A stretch of DNA of 64,000 nucleotides from Trichobilharzia szidati (lineage: Eukaryota; Platyhelminthes; Trematoda; Strigeidida; Schistosomatidae), in the NCBI GenBank assembly GCA_944472155.2, contig OX235271.1:95555256-95619255 (forward strand), written 5' to 3'. The position numbers were made by a program, and so were the translations under genes. Of this stretch, positions 1-11,600 are shown in pieces; position 1 is the stretch's first letter; each line of letters opens with the position of its first letter. A model generated the notes under the pieces. It saw only the letters and a list, made by a program, of their open reading frames with translations, did no database searches and was not told where the DNA came from.

Positions 1-241
1 TGGTAACATAGAGACTAAGGGCCTTAATTATGTCACAAAGTAGATTTCCTTAAATTCTGCAATTCATTGAGTCAGTTTGGCAGCATTTGTAGGTATTTGT
101 GACTTAAGAAATGGATGTTTATAGATAAACGCTAAAGTATGGTTTCAATGAATATGACAACTGTTAAGTCACTGAAAGTTCTACTATAAGCATACTCAAC
201 TCAATGTACACCTCCATTTGGATAAAAATTGGTCTTTTCAG

Positions 242-334
242 AGTCGAATTTTCTCTGAGATGAAGTTTCGACTAGAGAACCATCCAAATTTGATGCTAGA
301 CATCGATATCATTGTCGTTCTGCAGGATTATGAG
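242..334 (+). CDS. possible upstream exon, phase conflict with next exon
   Basis: AG precedes 242 after a TTTTC tract and gtaaac follows 334, leaving 93 bases open only in the phase-0 frame (starts SRIFSEMKFRLENHP). The next exon at 509 needs one base carried over, so a direct join shifts the frame into a stop. Possible explanations: an unseen microexon of length 1 mod 3, use of a downstream phase-0 acceptor near 597 (after AAACAG), an alternative isoform, a sequence error, or no exon at all. I tried the AG/GT pairs between 335 and 508 and found none that fits. No domain was recognised. Confidence 0.35.
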
Positions 335-508
335 GTAAACACATAATTATATATATAACTTTATTCAAACCTAACAGATCATTCCATGTCATTGCATAAT
401 CACACAGTAAGTTGCAGTAAATGTTGACATCTTTGAAGGTACAAATATTTTCAGTCTAATTTTCACTTGATCATAACATGCATACATATATTAAATATTA
501 TATTTTAG

Positions 509-744
509 AATCTGATTTGGCATATAAACGTGAAATGTCGTCAACATCACATTTAGCACGTTCTGGTTATTCAGCAAGACGTGAACGTTTAAAACAGGAA
601 CGTGAACAAGAGTTAGCACGACAGACAAGATTAAGGCAGATGGCTGCATCATCAACAGGACTGCATGATTATCGACAGTATCAGCAACAAAGTGCCCATC
701 AACATCATCAACAGCAACATTATCGTTCAACGTCTGCTGTAAAT
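509..744 (+). CDS. tensin exon: charged, Gln/His-rich linker
   Basis: Acceptor TATTTTAG before 509 and donor gtgagt after 744; ends in phase 0. Encodes a basic, Arg/Glu-rich stretch (RRERLKQEREQELARQ) that could form a short helix or coiled coil, then a Gln/His-rich tract. An in-frame ATG at 535 (MSSTSHLARSGYS) could start a short isoform lacking the N-terminal domains. That is inference from position only. Confidence 0.75.
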
Positions 745-2603
745 GTGAGTTATGACTAATTTAGACCTAATCATGCTACGTTTTATCAAAGAAATTCTCT
801 GTTTATTCAAGTCACAACTTAGATATTTAGGAAAGACTTCAGGAGGCATTAATTTTCTTCTGAATCCCATTGTTCATCTTTCTGTTTTACAAGTTTATAG
901 GAAACCATAAAGCAAAAGATAATTCAAAAGAAATTAGAATTTTCAAAATTCTAACTTCAGTAGTTCTGGTGCAGTAGATATCATTAAAAATATACTAAAA
1001 AGCACAATGGACATTAACAAATAAGTCGTTATTTGAATGGTCACTAGGAGGTAACCATTATCATGTGTCTAGCCTTTGTAGTTGAGGCAAACTTAATTCT
1101 AACGGTCCAGTTTCCAGTATGGTCACCAAGTTAAGTGACTTACCATCTCAGTGAACCCTGAAATGATATTAAGAGAGGCCACCACTTCCTTCGAGGTTAC
1201 AAACACACCATACTGAAGAGGCCCAACAAATACGAAACCCAGGTCAAGGGCTTCCTGTCGATTACCTGAATCCATTTAGTTCGTTATATGTTTTTATACG
1301 TGGATGAAAATGCCCAGTCCTTCTGTGAGATACAACTCAAAAGACGAACCAGGTTGAGAAGCCACGACGAATTAGAATTATTCAAGTGTTGGTTTGTAGG
1401 GATTTGATTGGTTACAGGATTTCATCATGAGCTGACATTGGTTAGAGAACCATTGGAAAACCTGGGAGTACTGGACAGCTGTTTCGTCCTAGTTTGGTGC
1501 AGCAGGTCGGATGTGAGGACAAATACTCGCCGAAGACATTGGCTAGGGATCGCGCTATGTCATGAATTGGCAGAAGTTAGAATTCATGGACTGGCCATTG
1601 GATCAGGTCCCAGTGGCTTAATGGTCTACGAGCTCGCCTTGTAACCAGAAGGTCCTGGGTTCAAACCCCGGTGGGTGCGTACTGATGAAGAGTCCCAAAC
1701 TAGGACGAAACAGCTGTCCAGTACTCCCAGAATTAGAATTAGTTTAGGTGAAATTTGAAATACTAGGATAAGGTCGACTATCTTTTTAATCGCACAACAG
1801 TTGATACTATGATCATAGTTAAGCCTGATTTAGTAGGCAGTATAAAAAGCTGCATTTCTGGATGTTTCCCTCATACCAAGCTTGACTTCTCATAAATAAA
1901 GCTTTAAACCTCGATGCACACATCGTCTTTAGTAGCCCTTCAAAATGATGTAACGCAGGTGTATTTATCATGAATATTGATGTAGGAGTAGTGATCTATC
2001 GGCTGAATCACGTATTGGTGATTTCTATACATTTGCTTCGACCTTCAACTCATACACTTTTCGTAATCTATTAACTCTTGGTTCGTGAATGAACGATTTT
2101 ACCACTGATTTATCTGTCATCTTATCTACTACGCTTGAGTCACATCTTGTGTATTTCAACAGAGAATATATTTTTTTATATGGGCCATTCAGCTTTTGTT
2201 TGTGAAATATACGATCAATTAAAGGAATTACTAGTGATCTTACTTTTGATGTTTGTGGATCTGAAGTTTTTTATATCTCCTCTGATTTGTCATCTTAGGG
2301 GTGTTTGAAGTTCCGTTGTAAGCCTAACTCTCCTCAGATATTGTGTCTGTCCATTGCAGGCGTTGACTGTTTTCGAATTAGGATCATTTTTTTGGAGTTT
2401 GCTCCACTAAACAATCAGTATTCCAGTCCTGAGTTGTAACACCCTTAACTTTTTGTGCTACCAAATCATTTTAATGAAAAGCCTGTCTCCTATCACGACT
2501 GTCAATTTAATTACTGTGTTTACAAACTTTGTTCGTTTCGACTAACTGAATGAAGAGGAATAGATAAATCAAGCATCAGTCACTCAGACTTTTGCTTATT
2601 CTA

Positions 2604-2639
<36 letters not shown>

Positions 2640-5600
2640 CGAGGGTAAAGTTAGTAAACAAATGTGTGAAAGCACTTGTACGTGAATCAGTAACTCAGTA
2701 ACTTACACAGAAGTTTATTATATCAGTATTTTGGTGCTTTATCAGGTTAGAAAGTCTTCATTTTCCCTTAAGTTGCAAGTTTTGTAGAGATGTTATTTGG
2801 GTTGTAGTCACTACCAGTGGAATCGAGAATGCGCATTCCTACCCGCATCCCTAGCGAGTGATAGTATTCCTACTGAGACACGAACAAAGCATCCACCAGT
2901 CCAAACGACAAAGCGTTACCCACTGGACTACCAGTTTCTCCTTTCTTGCAAAAGAGATTGAGCATTTCGGCCCAATATAACTACTCAACTATAAATACAA
3001 ATTAACTTAAATAAATGGGTGTACAAGACTTTCTCTAATCTCTTCCTGGCTATGAAGAATCGTGATATATGGTCTGGAATAACAAATCAGTGATATGAAG
3101 TGAAAGACAGTAGACATTGTTGTACTATCTTGAAACATGTTGAATTTTTCCGTAGGCTTTAAGGTTCTAAGATAACGCAGTCATATTTTGAACACCAAAA
3201 ACGTTTGCTTTCTTTCAAATACATTCTCATTTGGCTTCACTTCCATTTCTTGTTCTTTGGAATGCAGAAGGCTAGGCTAGGATGATAGTATGTACTAATA
3301 GTGCCAATCAGTGCTACATACCATCGTGTTGTTCCTCCCACTTCCTCCAGTACCATAAGTAGTATCAAGTAGGTCCCTAAAATAGTGTGTTCTGAACACT
3401 TCTGGCTTTCAAAGGAAGCCTTTGGGAAATTTTCTCCTTGAACCGTGTAAATTGAAAATGTTGAATTTTATTAAATGACTACGAGGGTATTTCCCTTTTG
3501 TTATCATTTGTGTCTTCAATATACATATTGTATTCAGGAAATCGGTCGAAAGGAGTTAATTCAAAAGGTATGTTCAGTGTAATTCTCTTAAGCCTTCTGT
3601 CTCAGAATGCATGAAGTTGTGAAGCGTTGAAGTTACCCGTGTTAATAGCTTTATGCAAATGAATTCATTTTGCGCGCATGTTACTCAGCCTGATTTACTT
3701 TTTTTATTTTCTTAAGCTAATCCTTTTGCCATGTGATTTGAACAGAATGTCTATTCATCACATCATTCCTACTATAAAGTTAAATCCCTACTGATCATTA
3801 TTTTTCAGAGATCTCTTGGAAACACTGAAGCTTTTGAAGAGTTTGAAACAATCACCTTACAACCAATAGGTAGAGGTGTTCAAGATCTTGATTCACATGT
3901 CGGATCAATGACAACATTAGCACGAGGCGGTGGTGCTTCGTCCATGATTGAAGGTAGGTCTAGTACTAGTGAGGAACTCATATGTTCGCATTTTTATCAC
4001 ATATTGTAGAATCTTGTAAAAATAATGTCTGTTGGTCATGAAACCATAACAACTGTCCCATGACAGTAAAGTATATTCACCAAGATTTATAATAAAATCT
4101 TTATTATCCCAAACGATCTAAACAACCGTCCACTGTTTATTTCGATCACTTGATATAGATGTAACCACTACTGTTTGATGTGACTGACCTCCAACTACTA
4201 ATATTATTCAGTAATATGTACTGGTTTATAACCGTGCCCATGTTAAATCAACTCCACATACATATTCATATTACTTATACACACTATAAAGTGCTATATA
4301 AGGTGTATAAATTTACAGAATACGTTGTATAGAACTCTGTTACAAATTCATAAATAATTAAATCCATGTTATTCTGCTTCAATGTTTTTCTCCCTTTTCC
4401 AATTTTATTAAGAGAAAGATGGCATTTTCAAAGTTATAATATTTGATTATGGAAATTTTATCACCACTGATTGATGAATTCATCAACAGCTGACTCATTT
4501 CTTTATAAAGTGAGATTTACGAAGCTATCTAGTTTGATATTGAAACGTTCAAGGTTGAATACTAAGTTCAAAGAAAACTAAACAGGCGTCATCCTCATCC
4601 TAAACTTTATGTCTTTTTTCCTGTTTCAATAAGACTTTATCGTTAACCGCGTTGGTGGCACAGTGGTTAGGACGCTCGCCGACCATGCACATGGCCTGGC
4701 GTTCGATCCCCAACCGACGCACTCCTTTACCTCGCCAAATCAGTAATAAAAAGCCGGTAAAGAGGAAAGGTTGGGCATGAGGCTAGCAACCTCATCCTGT
4801 AAAAGTAAACACTGCTACAGAAACTTCAAGCCTCTAGCTTGAAGCCCTATGTTCCACTGGGAACGTGAAGGAAAAAAATTATCGTTAACCGGATCTAGAT
4901 CTATAGAAACAAGTTAACTTAGTCTCATACTTATGAAGTTAAGACCTTACCCTTAAAAAAGCCATAATGGGCCAACATTTAAAACTTTCAAGTGTTGGTT
5001 TGGAGGCATTTGATTGGTTACAGGATTGCATCATGAGCTGACATTAGTTAGAGAACCATAGGAAAACCTGGGAGTACTGGACAGCTGTTTCGTCCTAGTT
5101 TGGGACTCTTCACAGTAAGCACCCACACTGTGAAGTTCGATCCAAGGACCTTCTGGTTACAAGGCGAGTGAGCTAGTAGACCATTAAGCCACTGGGACTC
5201 GATCCAATGGCCAGTCGATGAATTCTAACTTCTGCCAATTCACGACATAGCGCGACCCCTAGCCAATGTCTTCGGTGAGTATTTGTCCTCACACCCGACC
5301 AGCTGCACCCTACTGGTCACGATTTCTCATTAGAACCCCAGGTAACTACCTACCTGAATAGGGCAAGTCGCTAGTGAGCACCTCATTTATATTCAAGTAT
5401 TGGTTTGTAGGGATTTGATTGGTTGGTTACAGGATTTCATCATGAGCTGACATTTAAAAATTTTACGTTCGGAACTGTGTCACAGCTTTTAATTTCCTAC
5501 AGCTTTTAGACAAATAAACAAATTTTCACAATTTGAAGACGTATTATAGAATATATCAAATAGTGGGATGCTATTTCTTATAATTTCTTAAGCGGAACAG

Positions 5601-8600
5601 CAAAAACTGCTTAGGAGGGCTCTAACTTTTGTACTATGAAGGCTAATGGGAGACTTTATTCCTTCTTGAGTTATTGGATAACGCATATATAAGAAAAGCT
5701 GACAGTATATTTGGATAAATATGGCTCAACAGTGATTCGACGTAGAATTCCGTAGATTATACAGAGTACACAATAGGCTAGTCATCTGAATATATCAGGT
5801 AGATAAAGTAAAACAATCCAAGCCAACAACACAGTAAGCCGCAAGTTGAACTGCTTATCGTAAAAGAAGTGAAATATCCACCTTACCTATTTTGGAATGT
5901 TTAATTCTTATTCTGTTTAAATCGACCAACGCCAATAATTTATGCATAAAGAAATTCACTTGTTACCGGATTGTTGTTTTACAATTGTGAATAGAAAAAT
6001 AAACAACTAAATATTGGATAAAAAGGAAAGTGATTTCCATCAAAATAATAAATGTTTCTGAATAACCCTCATTCAAATGCAACCGGTTCATAACTTGACC
6101 ACTAGTTGATTCATATTTGTATTTTATTTTATCCGTTAACTAAATGGTAATTAACACAGAGATTACTTGTTAGGTAAAGTTGAATTATGCAAACAAGCGC
6201 AAATATTCAATCAAATTCGCGCTATTCGTAAACTGGTTCATGGTTTACAATTGACGCAGATCGAGGAGGTGAAATTTCTGCATAGTTGCCTTTGGAAGCT
6301 GAATACCATAAATGGCAGTCAAGGAAGCAAGCATAAATGCATTCTGTCACATACCTATGTAATGATATGCGTAGATGGTTACCACTCACACTAGCCAGTA
6401 GTAGTATCTGTTAGCCGTACAGAAGTGCTCAAACACCAGACAGCCCTTTCGCTTTTTTGAAGCCAAGTTCACCACTGGTGTGCAATTCAAGGCCTAAGGT
6501 ACATTATCATGGATTCATATGCGTAAGATGAGTTCCATTTAGATTTATCCCTTAAAGGACTGCTCTCAGTTTCTCAACTTATCAGTATTATGGTTGATTA
6601 AGAAAACCACCGGAATAGGAAAATACGCTAGTCTGTTCTTAGTGGGTCACTCGCCAGGGGATTAAGAAAATGTGGTGAATACTACGAAACCGAATTCCTT
6701 TCTTATTAACCAATTAGAAAATTAGATATTTTATGATTATTATTTTAAACTTTTTTTCATACCATATGAACTCAACAGTAAGTACATCTTGACACAACAA
6801 CAAATTAAGCTGTTCCTCGTACTATACTATACTATACTTCTTTAGAAGAACATCACTTCTATCTTTCAGGTAAGATTAGTCATTATAGTTTAAAAATAAA
6901 TAAATAAACGAGACAAAACATTATAAATAACATCAATGAAGGTAAAGCTTTGAGTTTTTACTGACTATCATACACAACGTGTTTTAAGTTAAATCTCTAC
7001 GATATTCATATTACGATCTAGTTTTATATTTTACTGGGAAAAAATTATAAAATAAAATGATATAAATATATTGTTTGTTTCCACTTCAGTATTCTGAATA
7101 ATCCAATAAAAATGGTGCAACATGATATTATATACACTTAATAGTATGTATAAATTTCAGAAAACTAATAGCAATACTTTTTTACACTATGCTATGCATT
7201 CATGATGCCTATCACCGTATTTCAGCTGTATTTAATCCTGAACATTACAGTATATATACGTATATTTTTACGAGTTGATCATGGATTGATATCAGTTAGA
7301 GAACCATTTAAAACCAACAGGGAGTACTGGATAGCTGTTTCATCCTAGCTCTTCGGGAATCATCAGTAGTACGCACCCATCACCAGGGTTCGAACCCAGT
7401 ACCTTTCGGTTACAAGGTGAGCAAGCTCGTATACCATTCAGCCACTGGGACCCTATTCAGTGGTCAGCCCATGAATTCTAACTTCTACCAATTCGTGATT
7501 TAGCGCGACTGGCAACACCCAATGTCATCAGTGGGAAATCCATCCTCACATCTGACTGGATGGACCTCAGTGGTCATGACTTCTCACTAGAACTCCAGGA
7601 AACTCTGTCCTGTAGCAAGTCACTAGTGAGCACTCCTAAACTTCTCTAAGCCGGTAGTAAGGTCGATAAAGAGGGAAGGTTGGAAGTGAGGATAACAACC
7701 CAACCCCGTAAAAATAAAACCACTGCTACTGAAACTTCGAAGCTCAAATTTAAAAAGTGATACATGTGGTTATAGGTATCCACATGCCCTAAAGAATACG
7801 AGAAAGGTACTCTACTGATGAGTAAGTAAAAGAGAACGAACCATATTTTTAATTAAATGTAGTGTGATTAATTGCCAGGGAATTTTGTCAGTTTTGATAT
7901 TATATCGTGAACAGCTCATCATCAGGCTAGTCAACACCATTAAAATCCACTTTCCAGAGTGAAGTGAAATACTCCTATTCTCTCAGAAACCATCAAGCCA
8001 TTAATATCAACTTGTTTTGAGTTGTAAATCATCTATATCAGTGAGAATTAATTATTTATCATAGCTTCAAAGTTTTTGTTCTACAACAGTCCCACTGCTA
8101 ATAAAATTAAGACTACAAAGTCAGGCTTTTATATGCCCTTCTGAGATGTATTCAGATTTACGCTCTTAGGGTTCCATTTTCAGTGAAAAAGTATGAAGTA
8201 AGCAGGTTACTTCGTTCGCTTCTTGTACTCAAATAACTTGATGTTCTATCTTCTCATTCACCTGCCATGAAACTTAAATAAGGAAACATCCTCCTTCAGG
8301 TTGGCTACCTACAGTAAGCGAAAGCTAAGTGGTCTACAGGAAAATTTGCATTCCTTATTGTAACTTTAAGCCATGAGCCTACTAATAATTAATTCACAAG
8401 TCGACTGAAACTCCTCACGAACCAGACAACATTTGAATAATACATGATGTAGACTTTGTTATTCCCGTAAGATAAATACTGGAACAAATGAAGGGATTCA
8501 AATTTCCCTCTGTTCATACTATGGAGTACGTATATTTTCAAAGTAAGTCATTGTCACTTAGAAAATATAAACTTTACTCATTTTGTTGAAGAAAAAATTG

Positions 8601-11600
8601 ATTAACTGAAGTATGATGTCATGGGAAATAAATCCTGCGGTCTTGTGGATAGTGCTTTGGCGTTTGAAATGATGGCTGCAGGGTTCACTTCTCAGTGGAA
8701 ACATTAGCATTTACGAAGAATGCCGGTAAATCCATATGACGAGTCCCAGATAAGATGAAATGCGCATCCTAGATTCCACTGTTGATCACCATCACGTTAA
8801 TCCACCTTAAACATCATCGAAGAATCCATACTAAGAATCGGCAAGTCAGTAATGATTGACCATTTCGGTTCAACATTATCAATCAACCAGAAGTGCAAGT
8901 TAACCTAAAAACCTGTTATAATCGGTCAATACAAATTTATGTAATGGATTGCAATTGAAGTTGATATGAAACCCTGGATTTCAGTAGAGTTCCGATAATC
9001 TGACGGTTAAAGTAAACTATAGCAACCCAAGCGAATGACCATCAAAAGGACCTTGAATAATCACTCAGCTGAACCCATAGTAAAAGAGCGCAATCTGAAA
9101 GGAATATTCTATTGTATTCAAAGCAAGAGGTAAAAATGAGTCATACAGGGTAACCATCCCTTATGTGTTCTAAGAATGTCTTCCAGTTGCTCACTGGAGT
9201 CCTAATTGTTAGTCAAAACCAATGTCGCTACATGAATTCATCCAGATGACTGTATATCATATCCACTTCTGACACACAATGATGGTTTTGAATAGAGACA
9301 ATTCTAACATCACGAAAACATTACCTGAAGCACCGATACACTTGAAACAGGAACGACATACCTTCTCGTACGGATTTTCTACAATGACAATCCGGACATC
9401 TGTATACATATCTATCAAAGGCAGCTGCACATTTCTGCAAATTCGTTACTCCTCCACATGGACAAGTTTTATTCATTCCCATAAACCTATTATCCAAAGA
9501 GTACAATGAATTCATCTGATTGGTTGTTCGAGGTCCTTTTGATGGTCGTTTACTTAGGTCTCTAAATTCTACTCTAACCCACCAGACTACAGACTACTTG
9601 TAAGACATCCTACCAGCTCAATTATAATACCCAGAAGCCAACCAGGACATCAACTCAATGTAGTTATCACGAATAATGTCTAGTTGTCATTTATGAGTCA
9701 TGCCTTTTAGATCTTCTCTATTACGATCCCAAATAGTCTCACCATCCATTAATAAAAGCCTAATTCATCAAGGAGATCACTTCATTCCTTGAATAGGGTA
9801 TTATGAGAAAAAGTCACTTGAAATTAATTTATGCATAAATTATTAAAAGTGAAAAAAATCAATTATCATTATCATTATATTATTATTATGTTCTTTTTAT
9901 TGAATTCCTGCTCATCTATTTAATGTTTTTCTTTACTTTTTTTTCTATTTCTCCAATACTAATCATACTTAACTCACTGATTTTAATACCTAACAATCTT
10001 GGTGTGCACAAAAAAATAATAAACGTTTCTTATATACTACTATATTCAATATACATAATTTTGTTTTATTTTTAAAAAATCTTTATTTTGGGAAATTTAA
10101 ACACTAACTGCCCACTCACTGGTGACAAAGTTCATAAGCATACTGTTCGAACACCAACATTGCACTCACCACCAGTGCATCACCAGCATATCCTATTAAC
10201 CGAGCGCAGAGTACAACACCTACTCGATATAGTGGACATAGTAAAGGATTTTCTCCTGGTCTACAAAAATCTCAGTCTACTTTTGGTGGTTCCGGTGAAA
10301 CATATCCCGTACTGAAATCACGTTCACCTGATCCAGGTCGTGACGTTAGAGGCTCACCTTTATGGTCAGCATTACCAAGACGACTGAGTACATCACCGCC
10401 TCCAACTAGTAAGTCATGGAAAAGTCAAAGAAACATGAACATTTCACCATTAGAACGTGTTAACCATGAAGACTTGATGCCTAACACACAGATGGCAAAA
10501 ATTCAAGTATTGGAAGTGAATAACCTGCCGACAACTTTAACACCATATCCTAAAAAATTAAATAATAATAATTCACATCCTGTAGTTATCACGAAAAAAG
10601 ATATTAAAAAGTTTGAAACACATACAGAAAGTATCCTGTTGAACAATCATCTAGACATGGATGAATCTGAGTTAGTTAACTCGAAAAAAGTCGTCTCTAT
10701 GAAAAAACCACCTGAACGTTTGAAATTATGGACATTGCCTGAAAAATCAAAGACTGTCCAACCAGCGAATGGTCATTCTGATATTTCTCCGTGTTCATCC
10801 AATAATACTGATGAGTATATCGAGGATAACAGTAATCATAATAGTAATGCTGTTGATGATGCATCAGATTTAATCGAACCTGGAAAGACTGTCTTTACAA
10901 CTGAAATAAATGGTTGGTATCTGTAGTGTGTAACCATTGATAAGTAAAACTATTTATATGCATATAAGTAGTGCAGTAACAGCAGTAGTAAATTTTGGTG
11001 TACGCCAGCTAATCTATTCATGTATATCTACATAGTGTGGTTCAAAATAAGAGATAACAGCATACTAGGCTGATGCCGCAGCTAGTTTCACGCATTTCTA
11101 ATCAACTACAGCTATGCAGGTGATTGATGATACATGGGCTAAGAATGCAGCTTTTGTCAATCGTTTTTTTTCTTGCTAGAAAGCTAAACAAAGCAAATCA
11201 TATTACCGGTGAACGGTGAAGAAATATTCTTTCAAATGCTCAGTAACATAACCATTAGTTTTCTTTCAACATTAATGCTGACTTTAGTAGGATTAAGTTG
11301 GAGGGAATCAACTTGATTGCTTTACTGAAACCAACTCGTATGACAGTGGGGTTATCTAACGGTTATTTTTAATTAGTATTTGCATAACACTGGTGGATTA
11401 ATTTTGGTGATTCAGTCTCTTCTAAACCAGAGGGTGTAATTTTAGTGCTCCAAATAAATGAACAGAACAAAACATGTAAAGTATTTGCCATATTTATGCA
11501 AATGCCAATGAACACAGGTATATATATATATAATACTTATTCGTTGAATTTTAAGTGGAACACATGGCTTCAATGACACATCTCCATTCCAACTCTGTTC

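Noticed and set aside
1590..1680. tRNA-like segments with A and B boxes (also at 4650, 30070, 34145, 52530 and elsewhere)
   Set aside because: They are repeated heads of SINEs attached to common bodies and tails; cloverleaf arms do not form well enough to call functional tRNA genes.
6167..6394. open frame of 75 residues in a tensin intron
   Set aside because: No fitting splice sites or domain; typical length for AT-rich chance frames.
10088..10315. alternative 75-residue frame over the tensin linker exon
   Set aside because: Wrong phase for both neighbouring exons; the Ser/Pro-rich frame fits instead.
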